From positions 1 through 64,000 of the forward strand of contig CAMJUL010000005.1 of the NCBI GenBank assembly GCA_946408995.1: 64,000 bases of DNA, read 5' to 3'. This DNA comes from an uncultured Clostridia bacterium (GTDB taxonomy: Bacteria; Bacillota; Clostridia; Christensenellales; Aristaeellaceae). Every line of letters starts with the position of its first letter. Position 1 is the first letter of the stretch. Below the pieces are notes generated by a model that saw nothing but the letters and a program-made list of their open reading frames with translations, was not told the origin of the DNA and searched no databases. Shown piece after piece: positions 8,990-19,993 of the stretch. The translations under genes and the position numbers were made by a program.

Positions 8990-10281
8990 AAATATTCAAT
9001 CTTCAGCAGCTCGGGATCGAAAAGATCCTGAACCGGGAGGAACAAAAGACCCAGGAAGAAAGCATTCGCGCCACGGTTGCCGGGATCCTGGAACAGGTTC
9101 GCCTCAGGGGGGATGAGGCCCTTCGCGAATACTCCAAACGCTTTGACGGATGGGAGGAAGGGGCGCTTGAGGTCACAGAGCAGGAAATCGAGAAAGCGTT
9201 CAGCGAATTGGATCCGGAGCTGGTCCGCGTCATGCGAAAGGCAGCGGACCGCATTCGCGCCTTCCATGCCAAGCAGATCCACCAGAGCTTTATTATGACA
9301 GAAGAGATGGGAACGGTCCTTGGGCAGAAGTATCAGCCGATCGAAAAAGCAGGCCTGTACGTTCCGGGCGGTACGGCCGCTTATCCAAGCACGGTGCTGA
9401 TGGATGCGATCCCTGCGCAGCTGGCCGGCTGTCCGCATATCGCAATGACCACGCCTGCAAAGAACGGGGTGGTCCCCCCGGCCATTCTGGCGGCGGCCAG
9501 GATCGCGGGCGTCCATCATATTTATAAGGTAGGCGGAGCGCAGGCCATCGCCGCGCTCGCGTACGGAACGCAGACCATCCCCAAGGTGGACAAAATCGTA
9601 GGGCCGGGCAACGCGTTCGTTGCGGAAGCCAAACGACAGGTATATGGCCTCGTTTCCATCGACATGATCGCCGGGCCCAGCGAGATCCTGATCATCGCGG
9701 ACGGGCGCTCGGACGCAAGTCATCTTGCGGCGGACCTGCTGTCCCAGGCCGAGCATGACAAAATGGCGACGGCGGTCCTTGTTACAGACGACCCGCAGCT
9801 CGCCAGGCAGGTCTCCCTTCAGGTGGATAAGCAGCTTGAATCCCTGCCAAGACGTGAAATCGCCTCCGCATCGATCGAGAACAACGGAAAAATCATCCTT
9901 ACCGACAGCATTGATACCGCCATAGAGGTGTCCAACCGCATCGCGCCGGAGCATCTTGAATTGTGCCTGGAAGATCCCTTCAAGTATCTGGACCGGATCA
10001 AAAACGCGGGATCGGTCTTCATGGGACGATACTGTCCGGAGGCGCTTGGGGATTATCTGGCCGGGCCGAATCATACCCTGCCGACCAGCGGGACCGCACG
10101 GTTTTCCAATCCGCTTTCGGTGGATGATTTTGTCAAAAAGACCCAGTTTACCTATTTTACCAGGGAGGCGCTGGACAGTGTCCGGGAGGATGTGGCGCTG
10201 TTTGCCCGGTCAGAGGGACTGGAAGGCCACGCCCGGAGCGCGTTGATCCGCGGACTCGCGTTAGAAAAACCCCTGGACTGA
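8986..10281 (+). CDS. hisD: Histidinol dehydrogenase
   Basis: [15 protein letters not shown]...[13 protein letters not shown]...[17 protein letters not shown] opens at 8887, likely ATG at 8986. Confidence 0.96.
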   Translation: MKIFNLQQLGIEKILNREEQKTQEESIRATVAGILEQVRLRGDEALREYSKRFDGWEEGALEVTEQEIEKAFSELDPELVRVMRKAADRIRAFHAKQIHQSFIMTEEMGTVLGQKYQPIEKAGLYVPGGTAAYPSTVLMDAIPAQLAGCPHIAMTTPAKNGVVPPAILAAARIAGVHHIYKVGGAQAIAALAYGTQTIPKVDKIVGPGNAFVAEAKRQVYGLVSIDMIAGPSEILIIADGRSDASHLAADLLSQAEHDKMATAVLVTDDPQLARQVSLQVDKQLESLPRREIASASIENNGKIILTDSIDTAIEVSNRIAPEHLELCLEDPFKYLDRIKNAGSVFMGRYCPEALGDYLAGPNHTLPTSGTARFSNPLSVDDFVKKTQFTYFTREALDSVREDVALFARSEGLEGHARSALIRGLALEKPLD

Positions 10282-10312
10282 AAGGGCCTTTGGCCCGGAC
10301 CGGAGGAAAGCA

Positions 10313-11371
10313 ATGAGCAGATTTCTGAAAGAAGCGTATCGTGAACTCAGGGAATATGTTCCGGGTGAGCAGTATCCTTCCGCCCGTTATATCAAGCTGA
10401 ACACGAACGAATCCCCCTATCCGCCCTCTCCCGGGGTCGCCCGCAAGGTCCAGGAAGCCGCCCTGACGCTGCGTCTTTACTCAGACCCGGAAAACGTCCT
10501 CCTGAGGGAGAAGCTTGCACGCCATTTGAACGTCGATCCCGCCAATCTGCTTGTTACCAACGGTTCCGACGAGGCATTGCTGTTCGCGTTTATGGCCTAC
10601 GGAGACAAAACGCATCCGTTTGTATTTCCTTTTCATACCTATGGCTTCTACAAAGTCCTGTGCGACGCTCTGGAGATCCCCTATCGTCAGATCCCGTTAA
10701 ATCCGAATTTTACCGTGAAGAGCGCGGATTACATGGGAACAGTGGAGAACGTCGTCCTTGCCAATCCAAACGCGCCGACAGGGATCGCGCATCCGATCCA
10801 TGAGATCGAACGGATCCTTGCGTCCAACCCGGACCGGATCCTGATCGCAGACGAGGCATACGCAGATTTCAATGTTGAAAACTGTCTGCCCCTGGTGGCC
10901 AGGTATGAAAATTTGGTGATTGTCCGCACGTTTTCCAAATCCTGGTCCCTGGCCGGGGCCCGGCTTGGGTACGTGATCGCCAATCCCACTTTGATAGCGG
11001 ACCTGAACAGAGTCAAGAATTCTATTGCGCCTTATAATGTGAATCGAATGACCGCTCAGGCTGCGATCACGGCGATCGAAGAATTCCCTTATTACGCCGC
11101 GATGCGGGATAAAATCGTCGCTACCCGGGAAAAAACCTCCAAATCCTTGCGGGAAATGGGGTTTGAGGTCCTTCCAAGCAGGACTAATTTTGTTTTCGCC
11201 CGTTACCCTGGGCTGGATGGGGAAAGGCTTTACCTTCGCCTGAAAGAAAAAGGGATCCTTGTGCGCCATTTCTCCACGGAGGGGATCCGGGATTTCAACC
11301 GGATTTCCATTGGCCTGGAGGAAGAAATGGATACCCTTTTGGCCCGGTTGCGGGAAATCATCCAAGAATGA
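10313..11371 (+). CDS. hisC: Histidinol-phosphate aminotransferase
   Basis: IKLNTNESPYPPSP...LIADEAYADF...VRTFSKSWSLAGARLGYVI within the his operon. Confidence 0.94.
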   Translation: MSRFLKEAYRELREYVPGEQYPSARYIKLNTNESPYPPSPGVARKVQEAALTLRLYSDPENVLLREKLARHLNVDPANLLVTNGSDEALLFAFMAYGDKTHPFVFPFHTYGFYKVLCDALEIPYRQIPLNPNFTVKSADYMGTVENVVLANPNAPTGIAHPIHEIERILASNPDRILIADEAYADFNVENCLPLVARYENLVIVRTFSKSWSLAGARLGYVIANPTLIADLNRVKNSIAPYNVNRMTAQAAITAIEEFPYYAAMRDKIVATREKTSKSLREMGFEVLPSRTNFVFARYPGLDGERLYLRLKEKGILVRHFSTEGIRDFNRISIGLEEEMDTLLARLREIIQE

Positions 11372-11383
11372 AGGGAGACGTCT

Positions 11384-11971
11384 ATGCGCACCGCTGAGAT
11401 TCATCGTCAGACGAAGGAAACGGATATCCGGGTCAGCCTTGCCCTGGAGGGGAAGGGAAGTACGCAAATCCAAACCTCGTGCGGTTTTTTGGACCATATG
11501 CTTGAACTGTTTGCGGCGCATGGCCGGTTCGACCTCCGGATCTCATGCATGGGGGATACCCACGTGGATTATCACCATACCACGGAGGATGTAGGCATCA
11601 CCCTGGGAGAGGCGTTCTCCAAAGCGCTTGGCGGCAAAAAAGGCATTAAGCGGTATGGCAGTTTTTTGCTTCCGATGGACGAATCTCTGGTTTTGTGCGC
11701 CCTGGACCTGTCCGGACGGACGATGCTCCGGTATTCTCTCCAGCCGCCGGCGGAAAAAGTGGGGGATTTTGATTCTGAATTGGTCCAGGAATTCTTTTGG
11801 GGCTTCGTCCGTGCCTGTCCCATGACGCTGCATTTGAAACAATTGGACGGCATCAATACCCATCATCTGTTTGAAGCGGCCTTCAAGGGCTTTGGACGCG
11901 CGATGAAGGAAGCCGTGACGGTGGATGTCGATTTTCCGGATGCTGTTCCGTCCACCAAAGGAGTGTTATGA
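11384..11971 (+). CDS. hisB: Imidazoleglycerol-phosphate dehydratase (monofunctional)
   Basis: GFLDHMLELFAAHGRFDL...HHTTEDVGITLGEAF; 195 aa. Confidence 0.96.
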   Translation: MRTAEIHRQTKETDIRVSLALEGKGSTQIQTSCGFLDHMLELFAAHGRFDLRISCMGDTHVDYHHTTEDVGITLGEAFSKALGGKKGIKRYGSFLLPMDESLVLCALDLSGRTMLRYSLQPPAEKVGDFDSELVQEFFWGFVRACPMTLHLKQLDGINTHHLFEAAFKGFGRAMKEAVTVDVDFPDAVPSTKGVL

Positions 11972-12579
11972 TCACGATCATCGATTATGGCGTCGGAAAC
12001 CTGTTTTCGCTGAAAAGCTCTCTTCAGGCGATCCATGTCGAGGCGCAGGTGACAGCGGACATGGATACAATCGTCCACGCGGACAAGATCATTCTGCCTG
12101 GAGTCGGCGCCTTCGGGGATGCCGCGAAAAAGCTCAGACAAACGGGCCTGGACAAGATCGCGGTGGAAAGGGCTTCGGAAGGGATCCCCCTGCTTGGAAT
12201 CTGTGTGGGAATGCAGCTTTTGTTTGAAAGAAGCCATGAGTTTGGCGTACATCCCGGCCTGGGTCTGATCCCCGGTGAAGTGAAGCCCATTCGGGAAACG
12301 ATTTCTTCCGAATTGAAAATACCTCAGATCGGATGGAATCAGCTTCAAATGATTCAGAAAGAGCATCCGTTATTCAGATATCTCCGGGACGGTGCGTATG
12401 TGTATTTTGTCCATTCCTACCATGCCGTGACGCCCAGGGAATATGTGCTTGCCCGGACCGATTACGGCGGCCTTCTGACTGCTGCTGTCGCCAGGGAAAA
12501 CGTGATGGGATGCCAATTCCATCCGGAAAAAAGCGGAAGGGCCGGTCTGGCTATTTTGAAGGCATTTGCCGAACTGTGA
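11968..12579 (+). CDS. hisH: Imidazole glycerol phosphate synthase subunit HisH
   Basis: IIDYGVGNLFSLKSSL...GICVGMQLLFE...GCQFHPEKSG. Confidence 0.96.
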   Translation: MITIIDYGVGNLFSLKSSLQAIHVEAQVTADMDTIVHADKIILPGVGAFGDAAKKLRQTGLDKIAVERASEGIPLLGICVGMQLLFERSHEFGVHPGLGLIPGEVKPIRETISSELKIPQIGWNQLQMIQKEHPLFRYLRDGAYVYFVHSYHAVTPREYVLARTDYGGLLTAAVARENVMGCQFHPEKSGRAGLAILKAFAEL

Positions 12580-12587
12580 GGTGCGTC

Positions 12588-13301
12588 ATGCAGATTTTAC
12601 CTGCGATCGATCTGATGGAAGGGAGAGCCGTCCGCCTGTACCAGGGGGATTACAGCCAAAAAACCGTCTATGGAAACGATCCGGCTGAGACGGCGCTGTC
12701 CTTTAAAAAGGCAGGGGCCAAGGCCCTCCATCTTGTGGACCTGGATGGGGCAAAAGCGGGATATGCCGTAAACGCGGAGGCTATCAGGCGTATTCTTGCC
12801 GGGACGAAGCTTCCGGTAGAGGTTGGAGGCGGGATCCGGAACATGGAGACGCTCAAGCAGTACTTGGACTTGGGCGTCGAACGCGTCATCCTTGGGACTG
12901 CCGCTACCGGGCAAACGGCGTTTCTTGAAAGCTGCCTTGCCCGCTACGGAGAGAAAATCGCCGTTGGCGTCGATATCAAGGACGGCAGGGTCGCGGTGAA
13001 AGGCTGGACCGAGACGGTGGAAGGCAGCCCGGAGGCATTTTGCGGACGCCTTGCCGGCATGGGTGTACAAACCCTCATCGTGACCGATATCAGCAGGGAC
13101 GGCGCGATGCGGGGGACCAACCTGGAATTGTACGGCACGCTGGTCCAACGCTGTCCCTGCCGGCTGATCGCTTCCGGCGGTATTTCTTCCCTGGAGGAGC
13201 TTGTGCGGCTGAAAGCGCTTGGCGTTTACGGTGCGGTGCTTGGGAAAGCCCTTTATACCGGCGCGCTTGACCTGCATACGGCCATTGAGGTGAGCGAATG
13301 A
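12588..13301 (+). CDS. hisA: HisA isomerase (ProFAR isomerase)
   Basis: MQILPAIDLMEGRAVRLYQGDY...VGGGIRNMET...TDISRDGAMRGTN. Confidence 0.96.
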   Translation: MQILPAIDLMEGRAVRLYQGDYSQKTVYGNDPAETALSFKKAGAKALHLVDLDGAKAGYAVNAEAIRRILAGTKLPVEVGGGIRNMETLKQYLDLGVERVILGTAATGQTAFLESCLARYGEKIAVGVDIKDGRVAVKGWTETVEGSPEAFCGRLAGMGVQTLIVTDISRDGAMRGTNLELYGTLVQRCPCRLIASGGISSLEELVRLKALGVYGAVLGKALYTGALDLHTAIEVSE

Positions 13302-14086
13302 TCACAAAACGCATTATTCCCTGTCTGGACGTCAGGGACGGAAGAGTCGTCAAGGGGACGCGTTTTTTAGGCCTTCGTGATGTGGCTTCTCCGGTGGAAC
13401 TGGCCGCCCTGTATTCGGATCAGGGGGCGGACGAATTGGTCTTTTATGACATTACCGCCTCCAGCGACGGCAGAAAGATCTTCACAGAAATTCTCAGGGA
13501 AACCGCCTCCAGGGTTTTTATCCCGCTGACGGTGGGCGGGGGGATCTCCACCATAGAGGATTTTGACCGCGTGCTCAAATGCGGCGCTGACAAAGTCAGC
13601 GTCAATTCCGGGGCGCTGCGGGATCCGGAGCTGATCTCCCAGGCCGCCAAAAAATATGGCAGTCAGTGCGTGGTCCTTTCCGTGGATGCGAAAAGAGTGG
13701 ATGGTCAATTCCGCGTGTTTTCCAAAGGCGGGCGGGAAGATACCTCCCTGGATGCACTTGAATGGATCCGTAAAGGGGTCGGTTTGGGCGCGGGGGAGAT
13801 CGTGCTCAATTCCATCGATACGGATGGGGTCAAAAAAGGATTTGATCTGGAAATGCTGGAGGCGGTATGCGCCGCTGTTCAGGTGCCCGTAATTGCCTCC
13901 GGCGGTGCCGGAAGCATGGAGGATTTTGAGATCCTCTTCAAAACCCTTCCGGGGGTTGACGCGGGGCTTGCTGCTTCCATTTTTCACTTTGGTCAGATCC
14001 GGATCCCGGATCTGAAACAGTTCCTTGATGAAAAAGGGATCAATATGAGAATAGAAAAGAGGGATGAAGATGGTTTCGCTGGATGA
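13298..14086 (+). CDS. hisF: Imidazole glycerol phosphate synthase subunit HisF
   Basis: [23 protein letters not shown]...LTVGGGIST...[15 protein letters not shown]. Confidence 0.97.
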   Translation: MITKRIIPCLDVRDGRVVKGTRFLGLRDVASPVELAALYSDQGADELVFYDITASSDGRKIFTEILRETASRVFIPLTVGGGISTIEDFDRVLKCGADKVSVNSGALRDPELISQAAKKYGSQCVVLSVDAKRVDGQFRVFSKGGREDTSLDALEWIRKGVGLGAGEIVLNSIDTDGVKKGFDLEMLEAVCAAVQVPVIASGGAGSMEDFEILFKTLPGVDAGLAASIFHFGQIRIPDLKQFLDEKGINMRIEKRDEDGFAG

Positions 14087-14756
14087 ACTTCAATTTGATT
14101 CCAACGGACTGATTCCGGCGGTGATCCAGGAAGAGGGCACAAACAAGGTGTTGATGCTGGCCTATATGAATCGGGAAAGCCTGAAACTGTCCATGGATAA
14201 GCGCCTGACCTGCTTTTATTCCAGGTCCAGGCATCAGCTTTGGCTGAAAGGGGAGACCTCCGGTCACTTTCAGCATATCCACTCAATCCGTACCGATTGT
14301 GACCATGACGCACTTTTGATCTCTGTCACAAAGGACGGGCCCGCCTGCCATACCGGCAGCGACAGCTGCTTTTTTAATCCAATCATGATCGAAGAGGACC
14401 GGGAAGCCGCCTTTTCCATGCAGGACCTGTATGCGCTGATCGAGGGCAGGAAGAAAGAAAAAAAGGAAGGCTCCTATACCAGTTATCTGTTTGAAAAGGG
14501 ACTGGACAAGATCCTGAAAAAAATCGGCGAAGAATCCACGGAAGTGGTCATCGCCGGAAAAGCCGAGGACAGGGGAGAAACCGTTTATGAAATCGCGGAT
14601 CTTGTCTACCATGTGCTGGTTTTGATGGTGGAAATGGGGATCAAGCCCGGGGAGATCATGGAAGAGCTGGAGTCCAGGCATGTGATCGACCACAAGGTCA
14701 AGCAGGAAAAAATGACCGGAAAACCTGAAGGGGAAACAGCATCCCGGAAAGGATAA
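14070..14756 (+). CDS. hisIE: Bifunctional phosphoribosyl-AMP cyclohydrolase / phosphoribosyl-ATP pyrophosphatase
   Basis: [12 protein letters not shown]...[18 protein letters not shown]...[15 protein letters not shown]. Confidence 0.95.
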   Translation: MVSLDELQFDSNGLIPAVIQEEGTNKVLMLAYMNRESLKLSMDKRLTCFYSRSRHQLWLKGETSGHFQHIHSIRTDCDHDALLISVTKDGPACHTGSDSCFFNPIMIEEDREAAFSMQDLYALIEGRKKEKKEGSYTSYLFEKGLDKILKKIGEESTEVVIAGKAEDRGETVYEIADLVYHVLVLMVEMGIKPGEIMEELESRHVIDHKVKQEKMTGKPEGETASRKG

Positions 14757-14758
14757 AC

Positions 14759-15556
14759 ATGCAGAAGAAAAGCATCGGATTGATCGGCTGCGGGAACATG
14801 GGCGAAGTCCTTCTCCGGGGCATGACTGCTGGGGGGACCGCACCGGCAGAGATTCTTGTCTCAAGAAAAAACAGGAGTCTCCTTAAGGAGATCACGCAGA
14901 AGTATCCGGTCCGGGAAGCCGAAAACCGGGAAGCCGCGGCTTGCGATGTGGTCCTGTTTGCGGTTAAGCCACAGCAGTATGCTTCCGTGGTCCCGGACAT
15001 CAAAGGGGCCCTTCGTAAGGACGCGCTGTTTGTATATCTGGCGCCCGGCTTTTCTCCAGAGAAAATCGTCCAAATGACCGGCCTGGATTCGCTGCGCGTA
15101 ATCCATCTGATGCCGAACACCCCTTGTAAAATAGGGCAGGGCGTTTTGGCCTATTCCTGCGGGACGGGGGTTACGGCCGAGGATGAAGCCCTTCTTCGGA
15201 CCCTTTTTGGGGATCTGGGCCTGCTTTTGAAGGTGGAGGAAAGCAAAATGAGCGCCGTGGTCGGCATCAGCGGATCTTCGCCGGCCTATTACTACATGAT
15301 GCTGGATGCCCTGGTGTGCGCCGGTATCCGGGCAGGCCTCAAAAAACAGGACGCGCTTGAAATGGCCGCACAGACCATGAAGGGTTCAGCCATGCTTGCC
15401 ATGGAAGGGAAACACGTGGCAGCGCTGCGGGATGAAGTATGCTCGCCGGGCGGGACCACCATAGAAGCGGTTTATGCCCTCGAAAAAGCCGGGTTCGGCG
15501 GGATCATCATGGAAGCGGTGCAAAAGTGCATCGACCGGTCCAAGGCGCTGGGCTGA
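14759..15556 (+). CDS. proC: Pyrroline-5-carboxylate reductase
   Basis: IGLIGCGNMGEVLLRGM...MPNTPCKIGQGV...SPGGTTIEAVYALEKAGF. Confidence 0.94.
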   Translation: MQKKSIGLIGCGNMGEVLLRGMTAGGTAPAEILVSRKNRSLLKEITQKYPVREAENREAAACDVVLFAVKPQQYASVVPDIKGALRKDALFVYLAPGFSPEKIVQMTGLDSLRVIHLMPNTPCKIGQGVLAYSCGTGVTAEDEALLRTLFGDLGLLLKVEESKMSAVVGISGSSPAYYYMMLDALVCAGIRAGLKKQDALEMAAQTMKGSAMLAMEGKHVAALRDEVCSPGGTTIEAVYALEKAGFGGIIMEAVQKCIDRSKALG

Positions 15557-15569
15557 CCGAACGAAAGCG

Positions 15570-15618
15570 AAAACCGCATGTCTCCGGGAAAGTTCCCCGG
15601 TGAGACATGCGGTTTTTT
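15570..15618 (+). terminator. Terminator after proC
   Basis: AAACCGCATGTCTC...GAGACATGCGGTTTTTTT. Confidence 0.85.
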
Positions 15619-15632
15619 TGGAGACCGCACCT

Positions 15633-18600
15633 TCACAGCCAGACTGCGGTGCTGCCATTGTTTCCCTTGGTGACCGCGAGTTGATCGTCGATCTCCTGCT
15701 TCAATTCGGAAACATGGGAAATGATGCCGATCAACCGTTTTGAACCGGCCATTTCCTTCAGGACGCGGACAGCCTGTCCCCGAGCGTGGTCATCAAGACT
15801 TCCAAAGCCCTCATCGATGAACATCATGTCCAGATGCAGGGCGGCGCTTTGGGCTTGAATACGGTCCGCCATGCCAAGGGCCAGGGAAAGCGCGGCCATA
15901 AAGGATTCACCGCCGGAAAGGGTCCTGATTTCCCTGGTTTTGCCGGTGACAAAAGAATACACCATCAGATCGAGCCCATGATTTTTCCCTTCTCCGGCAC
16001 GTTCCAGGTCGATCATTCGCATTTCATACTGTCCGCCGGTCATTTCGGTGAAGCGCTGATTGGCGGCATAGAGGATGTTTTGCAAATAAGAGCGCTGCAC
16101 AAAAGTTTCCAGATCCATTCTGCTTCCGGAGACGTTTCCGCTGAGCAGCTTGTAAAGCGTATCCAGGATCGTATACGCCTCGAGCAGGGCTTTCCGCTCG
16201 GTCCTGTGATGGACCAGCATATCCAGCACCGAAAGATTCAGCGCGAGAATGGACTGGATCTGCTGATGTGTCCGCTGCTTTTCCCTAAAGAGCCGGTCCG
16301 CTTCGGCAAAATCCTGTTCCGCGGCTTTTTTGTCCATAGGTTTCCGGCCGGAAACCAGCTCCTCCGCCGCCTGGAGCCGTCCGGAAACCAGGGAACGTCG
16401 GCTTTCCCATGACCGGACTTCCTGCCGGAGCCGTTCGATGTCCTCTTTTTTTCTGCCCTGGATCAGGGACATCCATTCCTCCTGCGTAAGATCCCTTTGA
16501 TCCAGGGCGGCTTCGTACTGCTCCCTTAACGACAAGGCCTGTCGGCTGATATCCGGCAGGCCAGCCTCTGCTTTGGCCAAAAGGGCTTTGAGATGACTGA
16601 CTTCCTCCTGCGCCCTTACCGCCGATTCTCTGGCCAGCTTTTCCTCCTTCAGCCGGAGCGCGTGCTCCTGTTCAGCCTGTGAAAGCAGCCGGTCAGCTGC
16701 CTCCATGGTATCAAGATCAACCCCCTTGCGCTTTTCACTCAGCGTTGCCTCACAAGCGGAGAGCGTACGCAGCTTTTCATTCAGGATCTCCTTGGCCCCT
16801 TCAAGCCTCCGGGCGCTGCCCTGTATGCTTTTTTCCAGCTGCTCCTGCTCGTCTCTGAGGGAAAGAAGCTGCGTCTTTCGTCTCCCGGCTTCTACGCCCT
16901 CTGCTTCGATCCGTTTGAACACTTTTTCCGCTTCCGCTGAGAGCGTATCAAGGGACGCGTCCTTTGATACGTCCACCTCAAGGGCCGCAAGCTGCTCCCG
17001 GAACAGACTGATCTCAAGGTTATACTGTTTTTTCAGTTCAAGAAACCGCGCTGCCGCGGAACCGGAGGCAGCCGAACGGGTTTCCCTTTCGCCTTCAAGG
17101 GCCTTCATACGTCCTTCTATGGCCTCAAGCGCGGCCCGATCGATCAGGGGCTCATTCTCCGTCAGGCGGGCTTTTAAAGGATGGTCGGTGGAACCGCAGA
17201 CCGGGCAGGGGTGGCCGGGAATCAGTTCCCTGGCCAGCAGTCCCGCTTGCGCTGTAAAAAAGGCGGAACGGGCCGAAAGGTATTCCTGAGAAGCCGTCTG
17301 GGCAAGTTTGGCCGCGTCGGCATACGCCCTGGCGGCTTTTTCCGCTGACGCTTCCGCTTCTTTGACTTCAAGGGACCGCGCACGCAGGGCTGTGTCCATG
17401 GCCTTCAGCTGCTCCGCGCTGTTTTGTTTCCGGGACCATAGAAGCCATTCCTCCTCCGCTCCCTGAAGGAGCCCCAGAAGGGTCGCAAGGCGATTTTTTT
17501 GGTCAGTCAGGCGATCCAGTTCCCTTTGAAGCATGTCTGCCTGCCGGCTTTCTTCCTCCCATTGGCGTTTTACCTGTTCAAGCTCCCCTTCAGCTTCCTT
17601 AACGCGCTGTAAAGCGTCCTTTGCCCGCAGGACCCGGTCCTGCACACGGGTCAGGAGGTCTCTGGCCCGGGCTGTATCTTGAAGAGAGGCGAGGTACTTT
17701 TCCTGTGCGTCGGAGGAATGCCGTTCGCTTTCCGGCAGCTTGGTCCGGCAGTTCTCCATTTCGTTTATCAAAATACGGCGCTGATCATCGTCCCTCTTCC
17801 AGTTCTGATAAAGCTGTGACAGCTCGAACGCGGCTGAGAGCTGGTCCGCCAGACGGCTGTTTGCCTCGTTTTCCTCCCGGTGGGCAAGGATCTCCTCCAG
17901 TTCTTCCCGCGCGGTCCTGCAGGCGGTGAATTGCTTTTCCGTCTCAGAGGCGAGTGCGCAGACCGCCTGCTTTTCATCCCTGTTGCCGGACAGGACTTCC
18001 AGCTCCTCCCGGGATTTGAGCACAGTCTCTTTCTCTGCAAGGCAAAAGGCGCTGAGTTCCTCCGTCAGCGCTTCAAGGTCGGTGATGGAGAACTTCCCGG
18101 TCAGGATCTGCTTGCGCGATTCCAAAAGGGGAGACCCCTCCGGAAGGGAGGGCAGTTGGATCTGCGCGCATTCACTGACTGCGGCCCTCAGGTGTGCCTG
18201 TGCGGCAGCCTCTTTTTCTTTTCGTCTTCTGGCGATTTCATTGGTAACGTCCTGATAAAATCCGGTATTGAACAGCTTCCGGAAGATGATCTTTTTATCA
18301 TCCGACTTTGCCCGAAGAAGGTCCATGAATTCGCCCTGGGCGATCATGGCGATCTGCATGAACTGCCCCTTGGTCAAGCCGATCAGTCCCTGCAGGTAAG
18401 CGTCTGTTTCTTTGACCGGATAAAGACTGCCGTCCGGCATCGTCAGTTCGACGGAGCCGGGCTGCTCCTTGCTGCCGGCGCCTCTTTTCAGTTTCCGTAT
18501 GTGACGGGGGACGCGATGGACCGTATATACCTGTCCGGCCTCCTGAAACGTCATGTCGACGCAAGGGGTCACGCCTTCATCCGTGTATTGGCTCTGAAGC

Positions 18601-18797
18601 TCGATGCCGCTCTTTTTGTTGCTCTCGCTGCTTGCTTCCCCGTAAAGCGCAAACACGATCGCATCAAAAATGGTGGTTTTTCCGGAGCCGGTGTCCCCGG
18701 TGATCAGAAAAAAGTTTTGTTTGGGCACGGTAAAATCGATCACCGTGGGCTTGCCGTAGGAACCAAAGGCCTGCATGGTCAATCGAAGCGGTCTCAT
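15633..18797 (-). CDS. sbcC: Exonuclease subunit SbcC (SMC-like ATPase)
   Basis: MRPLRLTMQAFGSYGKPTVIDF...ITGDTGSGKTTIFDAI, zinc hook CPVCGST, LSGGESFMAALSLALGMAD; ORF opens at 18917. Confidence 0.93.
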   Translation of the reverse strand: MRPLRLTMQAFGSYGKPTVIDFTVPKQNFFLITGDTGSGKTTIFDAIVFALYGEASSESNKKSGIELQSQYTDEGVTPCVDMTFQEAGQVYTVHRVPRHIRKLKRGAGSKEQPGSVELTMPDGSLYPVKETDAYLQGLIGLTKGQFMQIAMIAQGEFMDLLRAKSDDKKIIFRKLFNTGFYQDVTNEIARRRKEKEAAAQAHLRAAVSECAQIQLPSLPEGSPLLESRKQILTGKFSITDLEALTEELSAFCLAEKETVLKSREELEVLSGNRDEKQAVCALASETEKQFTACRTAREELEEILAHREENEANSRLADQLSAAFELSQLYQNWKRDDDQRRILINEMENCRTKLPESERHSSDAQEKYLASLQDTARARDLLTRVQDRVLRAKDALQRVKEAEGELEQVKRQWEEESRQADMLQRELDRLTDQKNRLATLLGLLQGAEEEWLLWSRKQNSAEQLKAMDTALRARSLEVKEAEASAEKAARAYADAAKLAQTASQEYLSARSAFFTAQAGLLARELIPGHPCPVCGSTDHPLKARLTENEPLIDRAALEAIEGRMKALEGERETRSAASGSAAARFLELKKQYNLEISLFREQLAALEVDVSKDASLDTLSAEAEKVFKRIEAEGVEAGRRKTQLLSLRDEQEQLEKSIQGSARRLEGAKEILNEKLRTLSACEATLSEKRKGVDLDTMEAADRLLSQAEQEHALRLKEEKLARESAVRAQEEVSHLKALLAKAEAGLPDISRQALSLREQYEAALDQRDLTQEEWMSLIQGRKKEDIERLRQEVRSWESRRSLVSGRLQAAEELVSGRKPMDKKAAEQDFAEADRLFREKQRTHQQIQSILALNLSVLDMLVHHRTERKALLEAYTILDTLYKLLSGNVSGSRMDLETFVQRSYLQNILYAANQRFTEMTGGQYEMRMIDLERAGEGKNHGLDLMVYSFVTGKTREIRTLSGGESFMAALSLALGMADRIQAQSAALHLDMMFIDEGFGSLDDHARGQAVRVLKEMAGSKRLIGIISHVSELKQEIDDQLAVTKGNNGSTAVWL

Positions 18798-18831
18798 AGC
18801 CTGTCCCTTTCCGTTTTCCGTTTCGTTCAGC

Positions 18832-19983
18832 TCATCCGCCGGTTTGGTCCCGAACCGTGTTGATGACGTCCTGAAGGATCGTTCGCTCCCTTTCATCCGC
18901 GGATTTGAGAAAATCAAGGATCATTTCAAACGGATCTTTCAAAGCCTCTTCCGGAACAGGGCGAAGATCCGCCCTGCGAATGTCACATCTGCGGACCTGC
19001 AGAAGATTCGGAAACGCATTCCGAAGGCGATCCAGGGCATCCGCGGAATCCAGATCCACCGGATCGGTCAGCAGGACAGTCACATAATCATCGCAGGCAT
19101 CTTCAAGGACGTCTTTCAGAAGGCCTTTGATGACCCGAACCTGTCTGAGGGGCGTCAGCGGGAGGCTTTGGACGGACAGCCGGCCCTTTTCTTTCAATTC
19201 GACGCACAGCAGCGCTTTCTGCTGGCCCGCTTCCGATACAGAACTGCAGAGAGGGGTTCCGGAGTAGCGGAAAGCTTTATTCCCAACGGTCATGGGTTTG
19301 TGGATGTGCCCAAGCGCCGCATAATCAAAGGGGGCGAGGACCGCGGCGGGGATCGCGTCGATGTTTCCGGCCATTCGGATCTCGCTGTCCGCGCGTTCGA
19401 TCTCTTCCGGAAGGGCGCCGGCAGGCAGATAAAACTGATGACTGACAAGAACGTTCCGGTCACGTGTGTCGATGCGTTCGCGTTCGATCATCGCCGAGAC
19501 GGCTTCCGCATATGAAAGGCAGGATCCATCGGGCCGGTTTCCCGTGATCGAGCGGACCATAGACGGACGGATAAAAGGAAGAAGATAAAAATGAACGTTT
19601 CCGTAAGGATCCTGCAGCGTGACTTTTTCCAATGATTCCCCGGCAGCCTTCGGAGGATGTCCGGCCATATAAAGGCGCTGCCTGCGAAGGAACCCTCTGT
19701 ACAGATTCAGCCTGTCCGGGCTGTCGTGATTTCCGCTGATCACCATGACCGCTGCGTCAGGAATGGCGGCGCACAGGTCGGAGACAAAGGCGTCGAACAC
19801 CTCCACGGCCTCCGCGCTGGGAAGTGGTTTGTCAAAGATATCCCCGGCGATCACGAACGCGTCCGGCTTCTCGGCGGCGGCAATGCGGCAGATCTGGCGC
19901 AGAATATGACACTGATCCTCTTTCAGATCGTGGTTGATCAGTTTGAGCCCGATATGCAGGTCACTGGTATGAAGGATTTTCAT
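18832..19983 (-). CDS. sbcD: Exonuclease subunit SbcD
   Basis: MKILHTSDLHIGLKL...VIAGDIFDKPLPSAEAVEVF...ISGNHDSPDRL. Confidence 0.95.
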   Translation of the reverse strand: MKILHTSDLHIGLKLINHDLKEDQCHILRQICRIAAAEKPDAFVIAGDIFDKPLPSAEAVEVFDAFVSDLCAAIPDAAVMVISGNHDSPDRLNLYRGFLRRQRLYMAGHPPKAAGESLEKVTLQDPYGNVHFYLLPFIRPSMVRSITGNRPDGSCLSYAEAVSAMIERERIDTRDRNVLVSHQFYLPAGALPEEIERADSEIRMAGNIDAIPAAVLAPFDYAALGHIHKPMTVGNKAFRYSGTPLCSSVSEAGQQKALLCVELKEKGRLSVQSLPLTPLRQVRVIKGLLKDVLEDACDDYVTVLLTDPVDLDSADALDRLRNAFPNLLQVRRCDIRRADLRPVPEEALKDPFEMILDFLKSADERERTILQDVINTVRDQTGG

Positions 19984-19993
19984 AGGCGTCCTC

